A stretch of 64,000 nt of DNA, taken from Croceivirga lutea. GTDB lineage: Bacteria; Bacteroidota; Bacteroidia; Flavobacteriales; Flavobacteriaceae. The notes below the pieces were generated by a model that searched no databases, was not told the DNA's origin, and saw only the letters and a program-made list of their open reading frames with translations. Location of the stretch: the NCBI RefSeq assembly GCF_014235875.1, contig NZ_JACJUK010000001.1, forward strand, positions 1-64,000. Reading direction: 5' to 3'. This document shows, piece by piece, positions 1 to 7,744 of this stretch (position 1 is its first letter; each line of letters starts with the position of its first letter). Position numbers and translations under genes: made by a program.

Positions 1-96
1 TTGATAGCAGTGTCCAACAAACTTTTAAAACAAGCATTTGCCATTGCAAAATCAGGGATACCCTATGATGAAAATTATGTGTCCAGATTAACTTAA
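1..96 (+). mobile_element. IS110-family transposase, C-terminal end only
   Basis: Frame 1 is open from the window edge to TAA at 94-96 and gives 31 residues, including NKLLKQAFAIAKSG followed by PYDENYVS. I recognise this as the usual C-terminal tail of IS110-type (DEDD, Transposase_20) transposases in Bacteroidota; this is recognition from memory, not a search. The rest of the element lies outside the window, so whether it is intact cannot be judged. IS110 elements lack classical terminal inverted repeats. The first recognisable structure after the stop is a hairpin (96-124) that abuts the cassette-like array. Confidence 0.75.
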
Positions 97-136
97 AAGA
101 ACTTGTTTTTTAACTCAGTTCTTTGTTAGGCAACGT
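96..136. repeat. Hairpin plus left outer core of cassette A
   Basis: AAAGAACT (96-103) pairs with AGTTCTTT (117-124) around a 13-nt loop. The very next base begins GTTAGGCAAC (125-134), which is the exact reverse complement of GTTGCCTAAC at 931-940. This marks the outer edge of the array next to the transposase end. The hairpin could be an attC-like remnant interrupted by the insertion sequence, the end of the insertion sequence itself, or simply a terminator. Confidence 0.5.
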
Positions 137-914
137 AATTTTCTTTCCAACCATTAGTTTTAGCAATCAATTCTGGATATAAACAAGATGAATTTCCGTC
201 TTGAGAAACTAAAATTTTAATTGAATCTCCAATAGATTTGTTATTTGTCAAAGCGAAATTATTCGTCCTTGATTTTGCAACATTATTTCCGTATTCATAA
301 TGTACATCCATTGATGAACCGAATTTCGAAAATGTGAAACCTTTATTATGACTTATAGAGATTATTTTTCCTTCCATTATTCTGCCTGTCTTATATAAGG
401 AAATTTCCTTATTTATTAGTGAGTATAGAAGATAGCAAAGAATTAGTCCAATCAAAAGAATGGCTCCAGCTATGTAATACATAAAATCCATACTAAACGA
501 ATACTGTTGAAATTCGGTTGGCATTGACTCTCCGTTCAAATGTTTAATTGGAATTATATCTCCGATTTTTAAATTATCAGTTTTTTCAGGTTCAAAAACA
601 CTAAACTTTGATTCCGTTTTCTGTCCGTTGTTGTCAAATTCATAAGTCAGAATTTGTGGATTATTTCCATTGATAGTTATGTTATCAATTCCTTTAATTC
701 CAGTTAGAATGGCATTCGATTTTATTCCATCAGTTTCAATTTTTTCAGCGTTTTCAACAAATGGGAAGCTATTTCCTAATGAATTCATCATTAAGCCCAT
801 TGGAAGAAAAAGAAGTAATGCAAATGCGATTCCTTGAAATGCAAAGAGTAGTAGAATTGGTCTGATTTTGGCTCTTTGCCAGATGGTTTTGAAATTGGTT
901 TTTCTATTTGTCAA
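126..914 (-). CDS. DUF3592-like two-TM membrane protein (cassette A)
   Basis: A 262-residue protein with a TTG start at 914. A hydrophobic helix lies near residues 18-42, a soluble beta-rich segment near 50-140, and a second helix near 145-168, followed by a C-terminal domain with SKFGSSMDVHYEYG and LTNNKSIGDSIKILV. This two-helix layout resembles DUF3592 proteins, whose function is unknown. The stop codon lies inside the GTTAGGC boundary repeat, and the start is about 17 nt inside the opposite copy, so the gene fills the repeat-bounded unit edge to edge as integron cassette genes do. No catalytic motif is visible. Similarity to DUF3592 is tentative. Confidence 0.6.
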   Translation of the reverse strand: MTNRKTNFKTIWQRAKIRPILLLFAFQGIAFALLLFLPMGLMMNSLGNSFPFVENAEKIETDGIKSNAILTGIKGIDNITINGNNPQILTYEFDNNGQKTESKFSVFEPEKTDNLKIGDIIPIKHLNGESMPTEFQQYSFSMDFMYYIAGAILLIGLILCYLLYSLINKEISLYKTGRIMEGKIISISHNKGFTFSKFGSSMDVHYEYGNNVAKSRTNNFALTNNKSIGDSIKILVSQDGNSSCLYPELIAKTNGWKENYVA

Positions 915-933
915 TATCGTTTGTCTTTATGTT

Positions 934-1002
934 GCCTAACGTTCCGGCTAAAAAGCGTTGCTGTCCCTTAGGGCAGCTATGATTTTTTAGCCATTGTTAG
1001 CC
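934..1002. repeat. attC-like imperfect palindrome between cassettes A and B
   Basis: A 69-bp element running from GCCTAAC (934-940) to GTTAGCC (996-1002), the outer AAC...GTT core of an attC site. Inside, GGCTAAAAA (946-954) pairs exactly with TTTTTAGCC (984-992). The apex is a GC-rich hairpin, GCTGTCCC (960-967) with GGGCAGC (971-977). The single strand would fold almost end to end. No other feature explains it. Confidence 0.65.
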
Positions 1003-1012
1003 ACTTTTTATT

Positions 1013-1666
1013 TTAATTCATTCCAAAAGTTTTCCATAATTCTGGATACTTATTTTGCAAGTCGTCACCTTCTTCATCCCATTCTAAACCAGTAATATCG
1101 ATGTTTTCTCGGATTCCTTGTGGCATGTCATTTCCTGTCTTTTTTTCATAAGCATCAGTTGGAACATAGCTTAAACCTTCCCAGTCTCCATCATTCGTGT
1201 TTTCAAGCTGAGTTAATGTGCTGATGTCTTTAACTGCATTTTCAAAAGTTGATTTCCCTTGTCCTATCAGCCAACCTCTAAAGTCTGAAAAACAGTCGTC
1301 TGAACAACCACCATTAATGATGTATGCAGCGGCCCAAAAATCCCAGTTATATACTTCACCTCTTAACGTCCTGAACTTGTTATCAAATTCTAATATTTCG
1401 ATAGCTGTCAATTTCAATAACTCCTTTTCTAGTTCGGTTTGTTGTTTTTCATAGTCGCCTGAGCTATTAGATTTAGAAGTAGCAATTATTTCCCAAAATT
1501 TATCTGAATCCATTAATTTCTCAGAATTTTGAACAGGTTCTTTTGGTGTACTACTCTGTTCTTTCTTCCCAAATAGTTTGTCAAAAATTCCCATTTCTCC
1601 TTTTTTATTATTTGATGAACAACTGAAGCTTGAAATAACAAGTACAAATAATATAAGCTTTTTCAT
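1013..1666 (-). CDS. DUF4240 lipoprotein (cassette B)
   Basis: 217 residues. Residues 1-16 form a lipoprotein signal peptide ending ISSFSC, so the protein is probably anchored on the outside of a membrane. A Ser/Pro/Lys linker follows. The main domain (about 55-165) carries DKFWEIIATSK, WDFWAAAYII, GGCSDDCFSDFRGWLIGQG and FENAVKD, which are the signature blocks of DUF4240. That family is common in small accessory genes and has no established biochemical role. AGAAGGAG lies just before the ATG, and only about 20 nt separate the start from the GTTAGCC repeat. The gene's boundary repeats at 996-1004 and 1679-1687 are exact reverse complements over 9 bp. Confidence 0.8.
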   Translation of the reverse strand: MKKLILFVLVISSFSCSSNNKKGEMGIFDKLFGKKEQSSTPKEPVQNSEKLMDSDKFWEIIATSKSNSSGDYEKQQTELEKELLKLTAIEILEFDNKFRTLRGEVYNWDFWAAAYIINGGCSDDCFSDFRGWLIGQGKSTFENAVKDISTLTQLENTNDGDWEGLSYVPTDAYEKKTGNDMPQGIRENIDITGLEWDEEGDDLQNKYPELWKTFGMN

Positions 1667-1680
1667 CTCCTTCTAATTGT

Positions 1681-1813
1681 GGCTAACGGTCTCGTATAAC
1701 CGTCAGTTACGGGTTAGTATGCGTTAATTTTCGGTTTGGCACTGACTTTGGCAATTCCGAGTGGATTCGGACGTAGTCGAATCCGCCGTAATTGCGGTTA
1801 TACATTGTTGTAT
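1681..1813. repeat. attC-like long imperfect palindrome between cassettes B and C
   Basis: About 133 bp from GGCTAAC (1681-1687) to GTTGTAT (1807-1813). Nested complementary arms are GTATAACCG (1694-1702) with CGGTTATAC (1795-1803), TTACGG (1707-1712) with CCGTAA (1786-1791), and an apical stem GTGGATTCG (1761-1769) with CGAATCCGC (1778-1786), which has one G-T pair. Length and layout resemble the long attC (VCR-type) repeats of chromosomal integrons. Confidence 0.65.
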
Positions 1814-1821
1814 GTAGTGCT

Positions 1822-2316
1822 TTATTTTCCATCATACAATTCAGTCACTTTTTGTAAATCAGTCGAATCGTTTATTTCATAAAAATAATTCAATTGCCAT
1901 TTTTGAGTTCGTTCAGCTTGTTTGTTTTTCGCAACATCCCATTTCGGATAAACTCGGAAACCTCTTTTCCCTTCTTTCTTTTCCGTTGATATAATTCCTT
2001 TTTTTACCAGCGTGGATTTTGGAAAGACAAACTGTCCAAATTCATTTTCAGTTCTCACGTTCACGGTATAAAAGTCAATTCGGTCGTTTTCGTTAAATGG
2101 CTCAATCGGTCCGTTTCCATTTCGTTTCCAAAACGTAACAAATTGTCCGACTTTTTTTGGTGTTATTTTGGCGTTTCTACTCAAAATATTCAGTCCGTTG
2201 AGTTGAAATCGGCAAGCATTATATTCATTACTTTCCATTTCGGTTTTGAAGTCCGAAATTTTAAGAGAGCATTTATCATAAATTTCCGCTTTGATTTGGT
2301 TTAGATTTTTGTCCAT
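1822..2316 (-). CDS. MepB family protein (cassette C)
   Basis: 164 residues with the MepB-family blocks ITPKKVGQFVTFWKRNGNGPI, then FGQFVFPKSTLVKKGI, GKRGFRVYPKWD and RTQKWQLNYF. MepB was named from the staphylococcal mepRAB multidrug locus. Its function is unknown and it has no membrane segment. No efflux pump or MarR-like regulator lies next to it, so the link to drug resistance does not carry over here. The ATG at 2314-2316 is about 45 nt inside the boundary repeat; in-frame upstream codons up to the repeat contain no ATG. The boundary repeats (1807-1820 and 2363-2376) match at 13 of 14 bases. Confidence 0.8.
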   Translation of the reverse strand: MDKNLNQIKAEIYDKCSLKISDFKTEMESNEYNACRFQLNGLNILSRNAKITPKKVGQFVTFWKRNGNGPIEPFNENDRIDFYTVNVRTENEFGQFVFPKSTLVKKGIISTEKKEGKRGFRVYPKWDVAKNKQAERTQKWQLNYFYEINDSTDLQKVTELYDGK

Positions 2317-2369
2317 TTGCTCAATTTCATTCAGTTTTTCAATTTCCTCTGTTGCGTTTCGGGCATTAC

Positions 2370-2502
2370 ATACAACGTTTGGGCTATGATTTCGTTGTGG
2401 AATTTCACGCAGTGAACATTCCGCCCGAAATCTAACCTTAGCTTAAAAGTAAGGATTTCCGTTTAGGAAATCCGCCACAATGAATTATAGCCGGTGTTGT
2501 AA
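2370..2502. repeat. attC-like long imperfect palindrome between cassettes C and D
   Basis: The element runs from ATACAAC (2370-2376) to GTTGTAA (2496-2502). Complementary arms include GGCTAT (2382-2387) with ATAGCC (2487-2492), TTGTGG (2395-2400) with CCACAA (2475-2480), and an inner stem CCTTA/TAAGG near the apex. The pairing alternates with short mismatched stretches, as in natural attC sites. The 3' end of the cassette D reading frame runs into this element before stopping. Confidence 0.65.
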
Positions 2503-3047
2503 AACGTAATTTTATTTTTCAATTTGTCATAAGACATTATTCTAATTCTGTCCAAGTTTTTTCCTTTCAGAACACCTTTCACAGATTCCGTTTTGTCAAT
2601 AAATTCAATGTAAGATTCTTGGCAAGCATAAAGGGAATAGTCGTCTATACTTTCATTTATTTGACTGAATTTTGAGTTTTCTGCTTGATGCAAAGAAAAA
2701 ATATAGGTTTTTCCAGTTTCCATTCCGTCAATTTTACTTTTACAATCAAAAGCCCATTCCATTTCCCAGCCACCATAAATTTCAAAAGTTGTCCTGATTT
2801 CTTTTCCTTTTAAGATTTCCAAAACTTCGACAAGTATAGAATGTCCGAAACGTTTGTTTTTATCAAGTTCGTTTTTTAAAATAGATTGTCCATGTCGGTT
2901 GTAATAATTGTGTTTTAGAACTCTGGCTTTTATTACTAATTCACTGTCCTTACTTGCAGATATAAAAGTCCGATATTTTCCACAACTACAAGCAAATGAC
3001 ATTTGAAATGTCACAAGAATTATTAATATGCTGAAAGTCTGTTTCAT
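2463..3047 (-). CDS. Secreted CSCG protein of unknown function (cassette D)
   Basis: 194 residues. A signal peptide of about 19 residues ends MSFA, and the mature protein would begin CSCGKYR. The rest is a beta-rich domain with VIKARVLKHN, ILVEVLEILKGK, FEIYGGWEMEW and GKTYIFSLH. A leading CxC with a conserved xCxxS later (YACQESY) is reminiscent of TIMP/netrin-like (NTR) folds found in some bacterial secreted proteins; this is a resemblance only. The last 15 or so residues are translated from the attC-like element, so the ancestral C-terminus may have been shorter. The ATG at 3045-3047 touches the boundary repeat (3046-3060), which matches 2496-2510 at 14 of 15 bases. Confidence 0.65.
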   Translation of the reverse strand: MKQTFSILIILVTFQMSFACSCGKYRTFISASKDSELVIKARVLKHNYYNRHGQSILKNELDKNKRFGHSILVEVLEILKGKEIRTTFEIYGGWEMEWAFDCKSKIDGMETGKTYIFSLHQAENSKFSQINESIDDYSLYACQESYIEFIDKTESVKGVLKGKNLDRIRIMSYDKLKNKITFYNTGYNSLWRIS

Positions 3048-3090
3048 TATGTTTTACAACATAGAAATATAAATCATGATTTATATTTCT
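3046..3090. repeat. Outer core of cassette D and a 28-bp perfect palindrome
   Basis: ATTATGTTTTACAAC (3046-3060) is the inverted partner of 2496-2510. Two bases further on, 3063-3090 is a perfect palindrome (AGAAATATAAATCA followed by its exact reverse complement). It sits immediately upstream of the first gene of the minus-strand array, where an attI site or array promoter would be expected. It may be an operator, a degenerate recombination site or a cruciform terminator. Confidence 0.5.
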
Positions 3091-3449
3091 TTTATATGTG
3101 GACCTAAGATAAGTGTTTTTCTAACCGCTAGGGTTAAAATTAGCAGTACTTAAATACCACCTTATTACAGTTTACTACATGCAATACATCTAAGTTAAAG
3201 CTTATAATCCTTAGCTTTTTTAATATCTTATGTTCTTTTTTGCAGTTGTACCATAATGTATATCTATCTAATTTATGAACATAGAAATTAAAGAACAAAA
3301 CCACATAGGTTTTGCTGCAGCCACAGCAAATGACCAACGTGCCAGATTAAGTACATCCAGGTAAATAATGCATTTGTATAGTGGAACTATTAACGTAAAT
3401 TCAGTACTAGATAAAGCAACCCGTTTTACTTTAATTTTTAATTGAAAAG
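3091..3449. other. Gene-poor stretch between array and sulfatase
   Basis: About 360 bp with no convincing gene. The only coding-like patch is a 29-codon frame at 3275-3364, listed separately. I see no tRNA-like fold, terminator or recognisable repeat. It probably marks the junction between accessory and core DNA and should contain the sulfatase promoter, but no clear TAnnTTTG box stands out. Confidence 0.4.
3275..3364 (+). pseudogene. Possible gene remnant or 29-codon small ORF
   Basis: The frame ATG (3275-3277) to TAA (3362-3364) encodes 29 residues containing HIGFAAATANDQRARLSTSR. The composition and codon use look protein-like, unlike the surrounding AT-rich sequence. I cannot assign it to a family. 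It could be the tail of a gene truncated when the accessory block was inserted, or a real small peptide. Confidence 0.25.
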
Positions 3450-5231
3450 ATGAATATTCTTAAGAAAATAACAGTACTTAGTGCTGTTATTTGGACACTT
3501 TCTTCATGCCATAATGAGCCTAAAAAGCAAATAGAAACCGTACCACCCAATGTAATCATCATTTTAACAGATGACCAGGGGTGGGGAGACTTAAGCAGTA
3601 CTGGCAACTCCAATATTGCTACACCCAATATAGATGGTATTGCGGCAAATGGTCTAAAATTCAATAACTTTTTTGTACAGCCAGTTTGCTCCCCAACCCG
3701 AGCAGAATTGTTAACGGGTATATACCACACCAGATTAGGGGTGTATTCAACCTCAGAAGGGGGTGAACGCATGAAATTAGGGGTAGAAACTATTGCCGAT
3801 GTGTTTCAAAATTCTGGCTATGCAACAGCTGCTTATGGTAAGTGGCATAATGGTATGCAACCACCCTACCATCCAAATAATAGAGGTTTTCAAGATTTTT
3901 ACGGATTCTGTTCCGGTCATTGGGGTAATTATTTTAGTCCTACCCTAGAACATAATGGAGAACTTGTGAAAGGCAATGGCTTTTTAGCGGATGATTTGGT
4001 TACTAGGGCTATTGATTTTATAAAAGCAAATAAAGAGACTCCTTTCTTTTTGTACCTACCTTTAAATACGCCACATAGTCCAATGCAGGTACCAGATTCA
4101 TTCTACAAAAAGTTCGCAAATACCAGTTTAAAATTAAAAACTTCTGAAGATGAAGATGAACTATTTACCAAGGCTGCATTAGCTATGGTAGAAAATATTG
4201 ATTATAATGTTGGGCGTCTACTAGACCAGCTAAAAAAGGAAAATAAACTTGAAAATACTATTGTTGTTTTTTTATCAGACAATGGTCCAAATTCAGTAAG
4301 ATATAATGGTGGTTTACGGGGCATTAAAGGTTCAACCGATGAAGGCGGTGTAAAAACGGTTTGTTATATGCAATGGCCAAATAGCATTTCTAAAAAAAAG
4401 ACAGTGAACACTATAGCTAGTGGTATAGATATTTTGCCAACACTAGCAACCTTGGCTAATATACCATACAATACAAAGGCATTAGACGGTAGAGATTTAT
4501 CCAAAAGTATATTAAAAACTGAAGAAATAGAGAACAGAGTATTGTTTAATTACTGGAATGGAGGAACCAGTGTGCGCACACAAGATTTTCGTTTAGACCA
4601 CGAAAATAGACTTTACAATATGCATACAGATATTGAACAACAAAACGATATTTCTGATAGCCATCAACAATTAAAAGACTCATTAATTAATTTAAAAGAG
4701 GCGTGGTTTACACTTGCCAACCTAAAAGAAGCCAAACAACAAAAAGTGCATTTTACGTTAGGATTTCCAGAAGCAAAGTACACCCAATTACCAGCTAGAG
4801 ATGCAAATGCTACAGGACAAATTAAACGCAGTAATAAATGGCCAAACGATTCTTTTTACACCAATTGGGTGAGTGAGAAAGACTCCATTTTTTGGCCTGT
4901 AAAAGTTCTAGAAGATGGCAAATTTAAGGTAGTGCTCTATTACACCTGTAAAGCAGCTAATATTGGAACAACACTAAAGTTAATTGCAGAAAACAATGAA
5001 CTAGAAAACGCAGTTACAGAGTCTTTTGACCCACCTTTGGTAGGGATGGAGCAGGATAAACATCCGCGAAAAGAATCTTACGTTAAAGATTTTAAAGCAT
5101 TGCCAATGGGGCAATTAAACTTAGAAAAGGGCGAATACAATTTAACCTTAAAATCGCCTAAAATTGTTGGAAAACAAGGAATTGATTTTAGACTTTTGCA
5201 GTTTATAAAAGTAGAAGAGAACAACTACTAA
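3450..5231 (+). CDS. Lipoprotein sulfatase, type I formylglycine family
   Basis: 593 residues. A lipoprotein signal peptide ends LSSC (Cys20), placing the enzyme at the cell surface or periplasm. The catalytic domain starts with NVIIILTDDQGWGD, whose DD pair binds calcium. The sulfatase signature is C80-S-P-T-R84 followed by AELLTG; Cys80 should be converted to formylglycine. AYGKWHNG, where GKWHLG is usual, and SDNGPNS supply further active-site residues. Residues from about 450 form a smaller C-terminal domain. No SusC/SusD pair, other sulfatase or maturase lies nearby, so the substrate cannot be read from context; sulfated algal polysaccharide is the usual guess in marine flavobacteria. 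Confidence 0.9.
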   Translation: MNILKKITVLSAVIWTLSSCHNEPKKQIETVPPNVIIILTDDQGWGDLSSTGNSNIATPNIDGIAANGLKFNNFFVQPVCSPTRAELLTGIYHTRLGVYSTSEGGERMKLGVETIADVFQNSGYATAAYGKWHNGMQPPYHPNNRGFQDFYGFCSGHWGNYFSPTLEHNGELVKGNGFLADDLVTRAIDFIKANKETPFFLYLPLNTPHSPMQVPDSFYKKFANTSLKLKTSEDEDELFTKAALAMVENIDYNVGRLLDQLKKENKLENTIVVFLSDNGPNSVRYNGGLRGIKGSTDEGGVKTVCYMQWPNSISKKKTVNTIASGIDILPTLATLANIPYNTKALDGRDLSKSILKTEEIENRVLFNYWNGGTSVRTQDFRLDHENRLYNMHTDIEQQNDISDSHQQLKDSLINLKEAWFTLANLKEAKQQKVHFTLGFPEAKYTQLPARDANATGQIKRSNKWPNDSFYTNWVSEKDSIFWPVKVLEDGKFKVVLYYTCKAANIGTTLKLIAENNELENAVTESFDPPLVGMEQDKHPRKESYVKDFKALPMGQLNLEKGEYNLTLKSPKIVGKQGIDFRLLQFIKVEENNY

Positions 5232-5250
5232 TTCAGACCTAAAAAGTAAA

Positions 5251-5276
5251 GGTTACCAATTTTTACATTAGTAACC
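5251..5276. terminator. Weak hairpin between convergent genes
   Basis: GGTTAC (5251-5256) pairs with GTAACC (5271-5276) over a 14-nt loop, between the stops of the sulfatase and the hemerythrin gene. On the minus strand the second arm is followed by TTTACTTTTT. It is short and has a large loop, so this is a modest call. Confidence 0.4.
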
Positions 5277-5286
5277 CAAATACATA

Positions 5287-5754
5287 TTAGTGGTTGCCTG
5301 GAATGTTTTCTGGCCATGAATTTCTGTATTCTTGCATGGAACGCTCATAGTCACTTGCCAAGTTATCAGCTTCGGTTTTTGAATATATTTCTTTAGCCTT
5401 AGGAAAAAAATCTTCTTCCTCATCTTCTAAATGATGCTCAACTTTTTCAAAAAGTTTTTCTGCAGTGGCAATCCAGTGAGGCGAACTCATATCTGTAGTG
5501 TCTAATTCTTCAATAAGTTCATCCATCTCATGATGTTCAGCCATACCATGTCTAGCATCTTCCTGCATTTTATCAGTTTCTATAAGGGGCGAATAAAAAT
5601 AACGTTCCTCAGCTACGGTATGTACCTGAAGTTCTTTTTTTAGCTCTTCCCAGAGATTTTTACGTTCCTCTGAGGCACCAGAAGTCTCTTTTAATTTATC
5701 ACATAAATCTCGTTGAATGTCGTGGTCTTTTTTAATGGCATTGTAAATTTTCAT
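5287..5754 (-). CDS. Hemerythrin HHE-domain protein
   Basis: 155 residues predicted to form a four-helix bundle. The iron-ligand pattern of hemerythrin-like proteins is present: H11 (KKDHDIQ), H45 (QVHTVAEERYFY, HxxxE), H73-H74 (MAEHHEMDEL) and HHLEDEEEDFFP. Such proteins bind a non-haem diiron centre and are linked to oxygen or NO sensing, iron homeostasis or redox stress. There is no signal peptide, so it is cytoplasmic. It is a single gene facing the sulfatase and transcribed divergently from the GMC dehydrogenase operon across a 262-bp gap. The specific role here is unknown. Confidence 0.85.
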   Translation of the reverse strand: MKIYNAIKKDHDIQRDLCDKLKETSGASEERKNLWEELKKELQVHTVAEERYFYSPLIETDKMQEDARHGMAEHHEMDELIEELDTTDMSSPHWIATAEKLFEKVEHHLEDEEEDFFPKAKEIYSKTEADNLASDYERSMQEYRNSWPENIPGNH

Positions 5755-6016
5755 AGCTCTATTTTTAAGTAATTTTTATTAGCAATACATAAAGTTGTAA
5801 ACGCATCAGCAAAGTACTAACAAGTAGTAGTGAAGGGTAGTTCGTTTGCATCAAAAGAGAACTCATTTCATAGAAATCGCAAAAAATTAACAAGAACGCT
5901 TAATAAGTACTGTGCAGGCAGGGTAGAATATTATAAATCGTTTAATTATCTTTAAAAGCCACTAGGCTAAGGAAATTCTAACGAAACTACTATTAAACTA
6001 AACTAAACAAATTCAC

Positions 6017-7741
6017 ATGCAGATTATTGAGAACTCCACCGTTTACGATGCCATTATAGTTGGCTCGGGAGCAGGAGGGGGTATGGCAACAAAAATACTC
6101 GCCGAGGCAGGATTAAAAGTTGCTGTAGTAGAAGCAGGACCGTTTTTTGACCCAGCGGACCCAAAACATCAAACCCAATTAAAATGGCCGTATGAGAGTC
6201 CTCGTAGAGGAGCAAGTACACGTTTTCGTCCTTTCGGAGATTTTGATGCCGCTTATGGTGGTTGGGATATTGAAGGCGAACCCTATACCCATGTAGAAGG
6301 CACAAAATTCGATTGGTTCAGGTCTCATATGTTAGGGGGTAGAACCAATCACTGGGGAAGAATTTCACTTCGTTTCGGACCTAAAGATTTTAAGCATAAA
6401 GATGTTGATGGTTATGGAGACAATTGGCCCATAGGTTATGAGGATATAAAACCGTATTACGATAAACTAGACAAACTAATTGGGGTGTTTGGAACTAACG
6501 AAGGGCTACCTAACGACCCTGATGGTTATTTTTTACCTCCTCCAAAACCAAGGCTTCATGAGCTTTTTTATATCAAAGGAGCTAGAAAATCGGGTATACC
6601 AGTTTATCCTTCTAGAATGTCGATGCTTACCAAACGTATAAATGATGAGCGCGGAGTATGTTTCTATTGCGGACAATGCAGCAGAGCATGTCAAGTCTAC
6701 GCTGATTTTTCAGCAGGTACCTGTTTAATTTTTCCGGCCCAGAAAAGTAAAGGACAAGTAGACCTTTTTGTAAACTGCATGGTTAGAACCGTAACAACAG
6801 ATAGTGAAGGTAGAGCTACTGGAGTATCGTACATTAATAAAGAAGACCGTAGAGAATATAAACTCAAGGGTAAAGTTGTTGTATTAGGAGCGTCAGCGTG
6901 CAGTTCGGCAAGAATTTTATTGAATTCAAAAAGTGAGCAACATCCTAATGGCTTAGGTAACAGTAGTGATGTCGTAGGTAAATATCTTCATGATTCTACT
7001 GGTGCTGATAGAGCTGCTTTTATTCCAGATTTAATGAATAGAAAGGTATCGTACAACGAAGATGGTGTTGGCGGAATGCATATTTATTCACCGTGGTGGG
7101 GAGACAATTCAAAATTAGATTTTCCACGCGGATACCATTTAGAAATTTGGGGTGGTATGGGTATGCCTAATTACGGTTTTGGTTTCAATGTAAACGATTT
7201 CAATAAATTCTTTGGAACCAAGGTGGGTGGTTATGGTGATATACTGCGTAGTGATGCTAAGAAATACTACGGTGCTACTATGGGCATTTCCTCTAGGGGA
7301 GAATCAATATCTCGTAAAGAAAACTACTGTGAAATAGACCCTAATGTGGTTGATGAATTTGGTATTCCGGTATTGCGTTTTCATTATAAATGGTCAGATT
7401 TAGAACGAAATCAAGCTAAACATGCGCACGATACTTTCGAAGAAATCATTCATAATATGGGTGGTGAACCTTTAGGTGAAAGACCAGGAGCAGATAAAAA
7501 CTACGGTTTGCATACACCAGGTAGAATTATACATGAGGTAGGTACCACTAGAATGGGTGACAACCCTAAAACCTCTGTAGTTAATGAGTTTCAACAATTA
7601 CATGATGTAGACAATGTATTTATTGTAGATGCAGGCCCTTTTGTTTCGCAGGCCGATAAGAACTGTACATGGACAATAATGGCACTATCATGGAGAGCCT
7701 CAGAACACATTGTAGAACAATTAAAAAAACAAAACATTTAA
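6017..7741 (+). CDS. GMC-family dehydrogenase flavoprotein subunit with Fe-S-like Cys cluster
   Basis: 574 residues. The N-terminal FAD-binding fold has DAIIVGSGAGGGMATKIL and VVEAGP. The C-terminal GMC domain has GRIIHEVGTTRMG and NVFIVDAGPFVSQADKNCTWT, which carry the catalytic His and Asn of the glucose/gluconate dehydrogenase branch. Residues 215-225 read CFYCGQCSRAC, giving C-x2-C-x2-C-x3-C; related fructose and glucose dehydrogenase large subunits hold a 3Fe-4S cluster in this region. No signal peptide is evident, so export probably depends on the partner gene 3 bp downstream. The substrate is not determined; a sugar or polyol is likely. Confidence 0.85.
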   Translation: MQIIENSTVYDAIIVGSGAGGGMATKILAEAGLKVAVVEAGPFFDPADPKHQTQLKWPYESPRRGASTRFRPFGDFDAAYGGWDIEGEPYTHVEGTKFDWFRSHMLGGRTNHWGRISLRFGPKDFKHKDVDGYGDNWPIGYEDIKPYYDKLDKLIGVFGTNEGLPNDPDGYFLPPPKPRLHELFYIKGARKSGIPVYPSRMSMLTKRINDERGVCFYCGQCSRACQVYADFSAGTCLIFPAQKSKGQVDLFVNCMVRTVTTDSEGRATGVSYINKEDRREYKLKGKVVVLGASACSSARILLNSKSEQHPNGLGNSSDVVGKYLHDSTGADRAAFIPDLMNRKVSYNEDGVGGMHIYSPWWGDNSKLDFPRGYHLEIWGGMGMPNYGFGFNVNDFNKFFGTKVGGYGDILRSDAKKYYGATMGISSRGESISRKENYCEIDPNVVDEFGIPVLRFHYKWSDLERNQAKHAHDTFEEIIHNMGGEPLGERPGADKNYGLHTPGRIIHEVGTTRMGDNPKTSVVNEFQQLHDVDNVFIVDAGPFVSQADKNCTWTIMALSWRASEHIVEQLKKQNI

Positions 7742-7744
7742 GCC

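Noticed and set aside
96-3110. Calling the array a formal integron
   Set aside because: No integron integrase or attI is in the window, and two of the core sites do not fit GTTRRRY. I describe it as integron-like only.
3140-3337. 65-codon frame on the minus strand
   Set aside because: Its composition (Cys, Phe, Tyr, Asn-rich) matches translated AT-rich noise, it has no signal or motif, and it overlaps the better coding-like patch on the other strand.
3450-5231. Part of a polysaccharide utilisation locus
   Set aside because: No SusC/SusD pair, glycoside hydrolase or second sulfatase flanks the gene.
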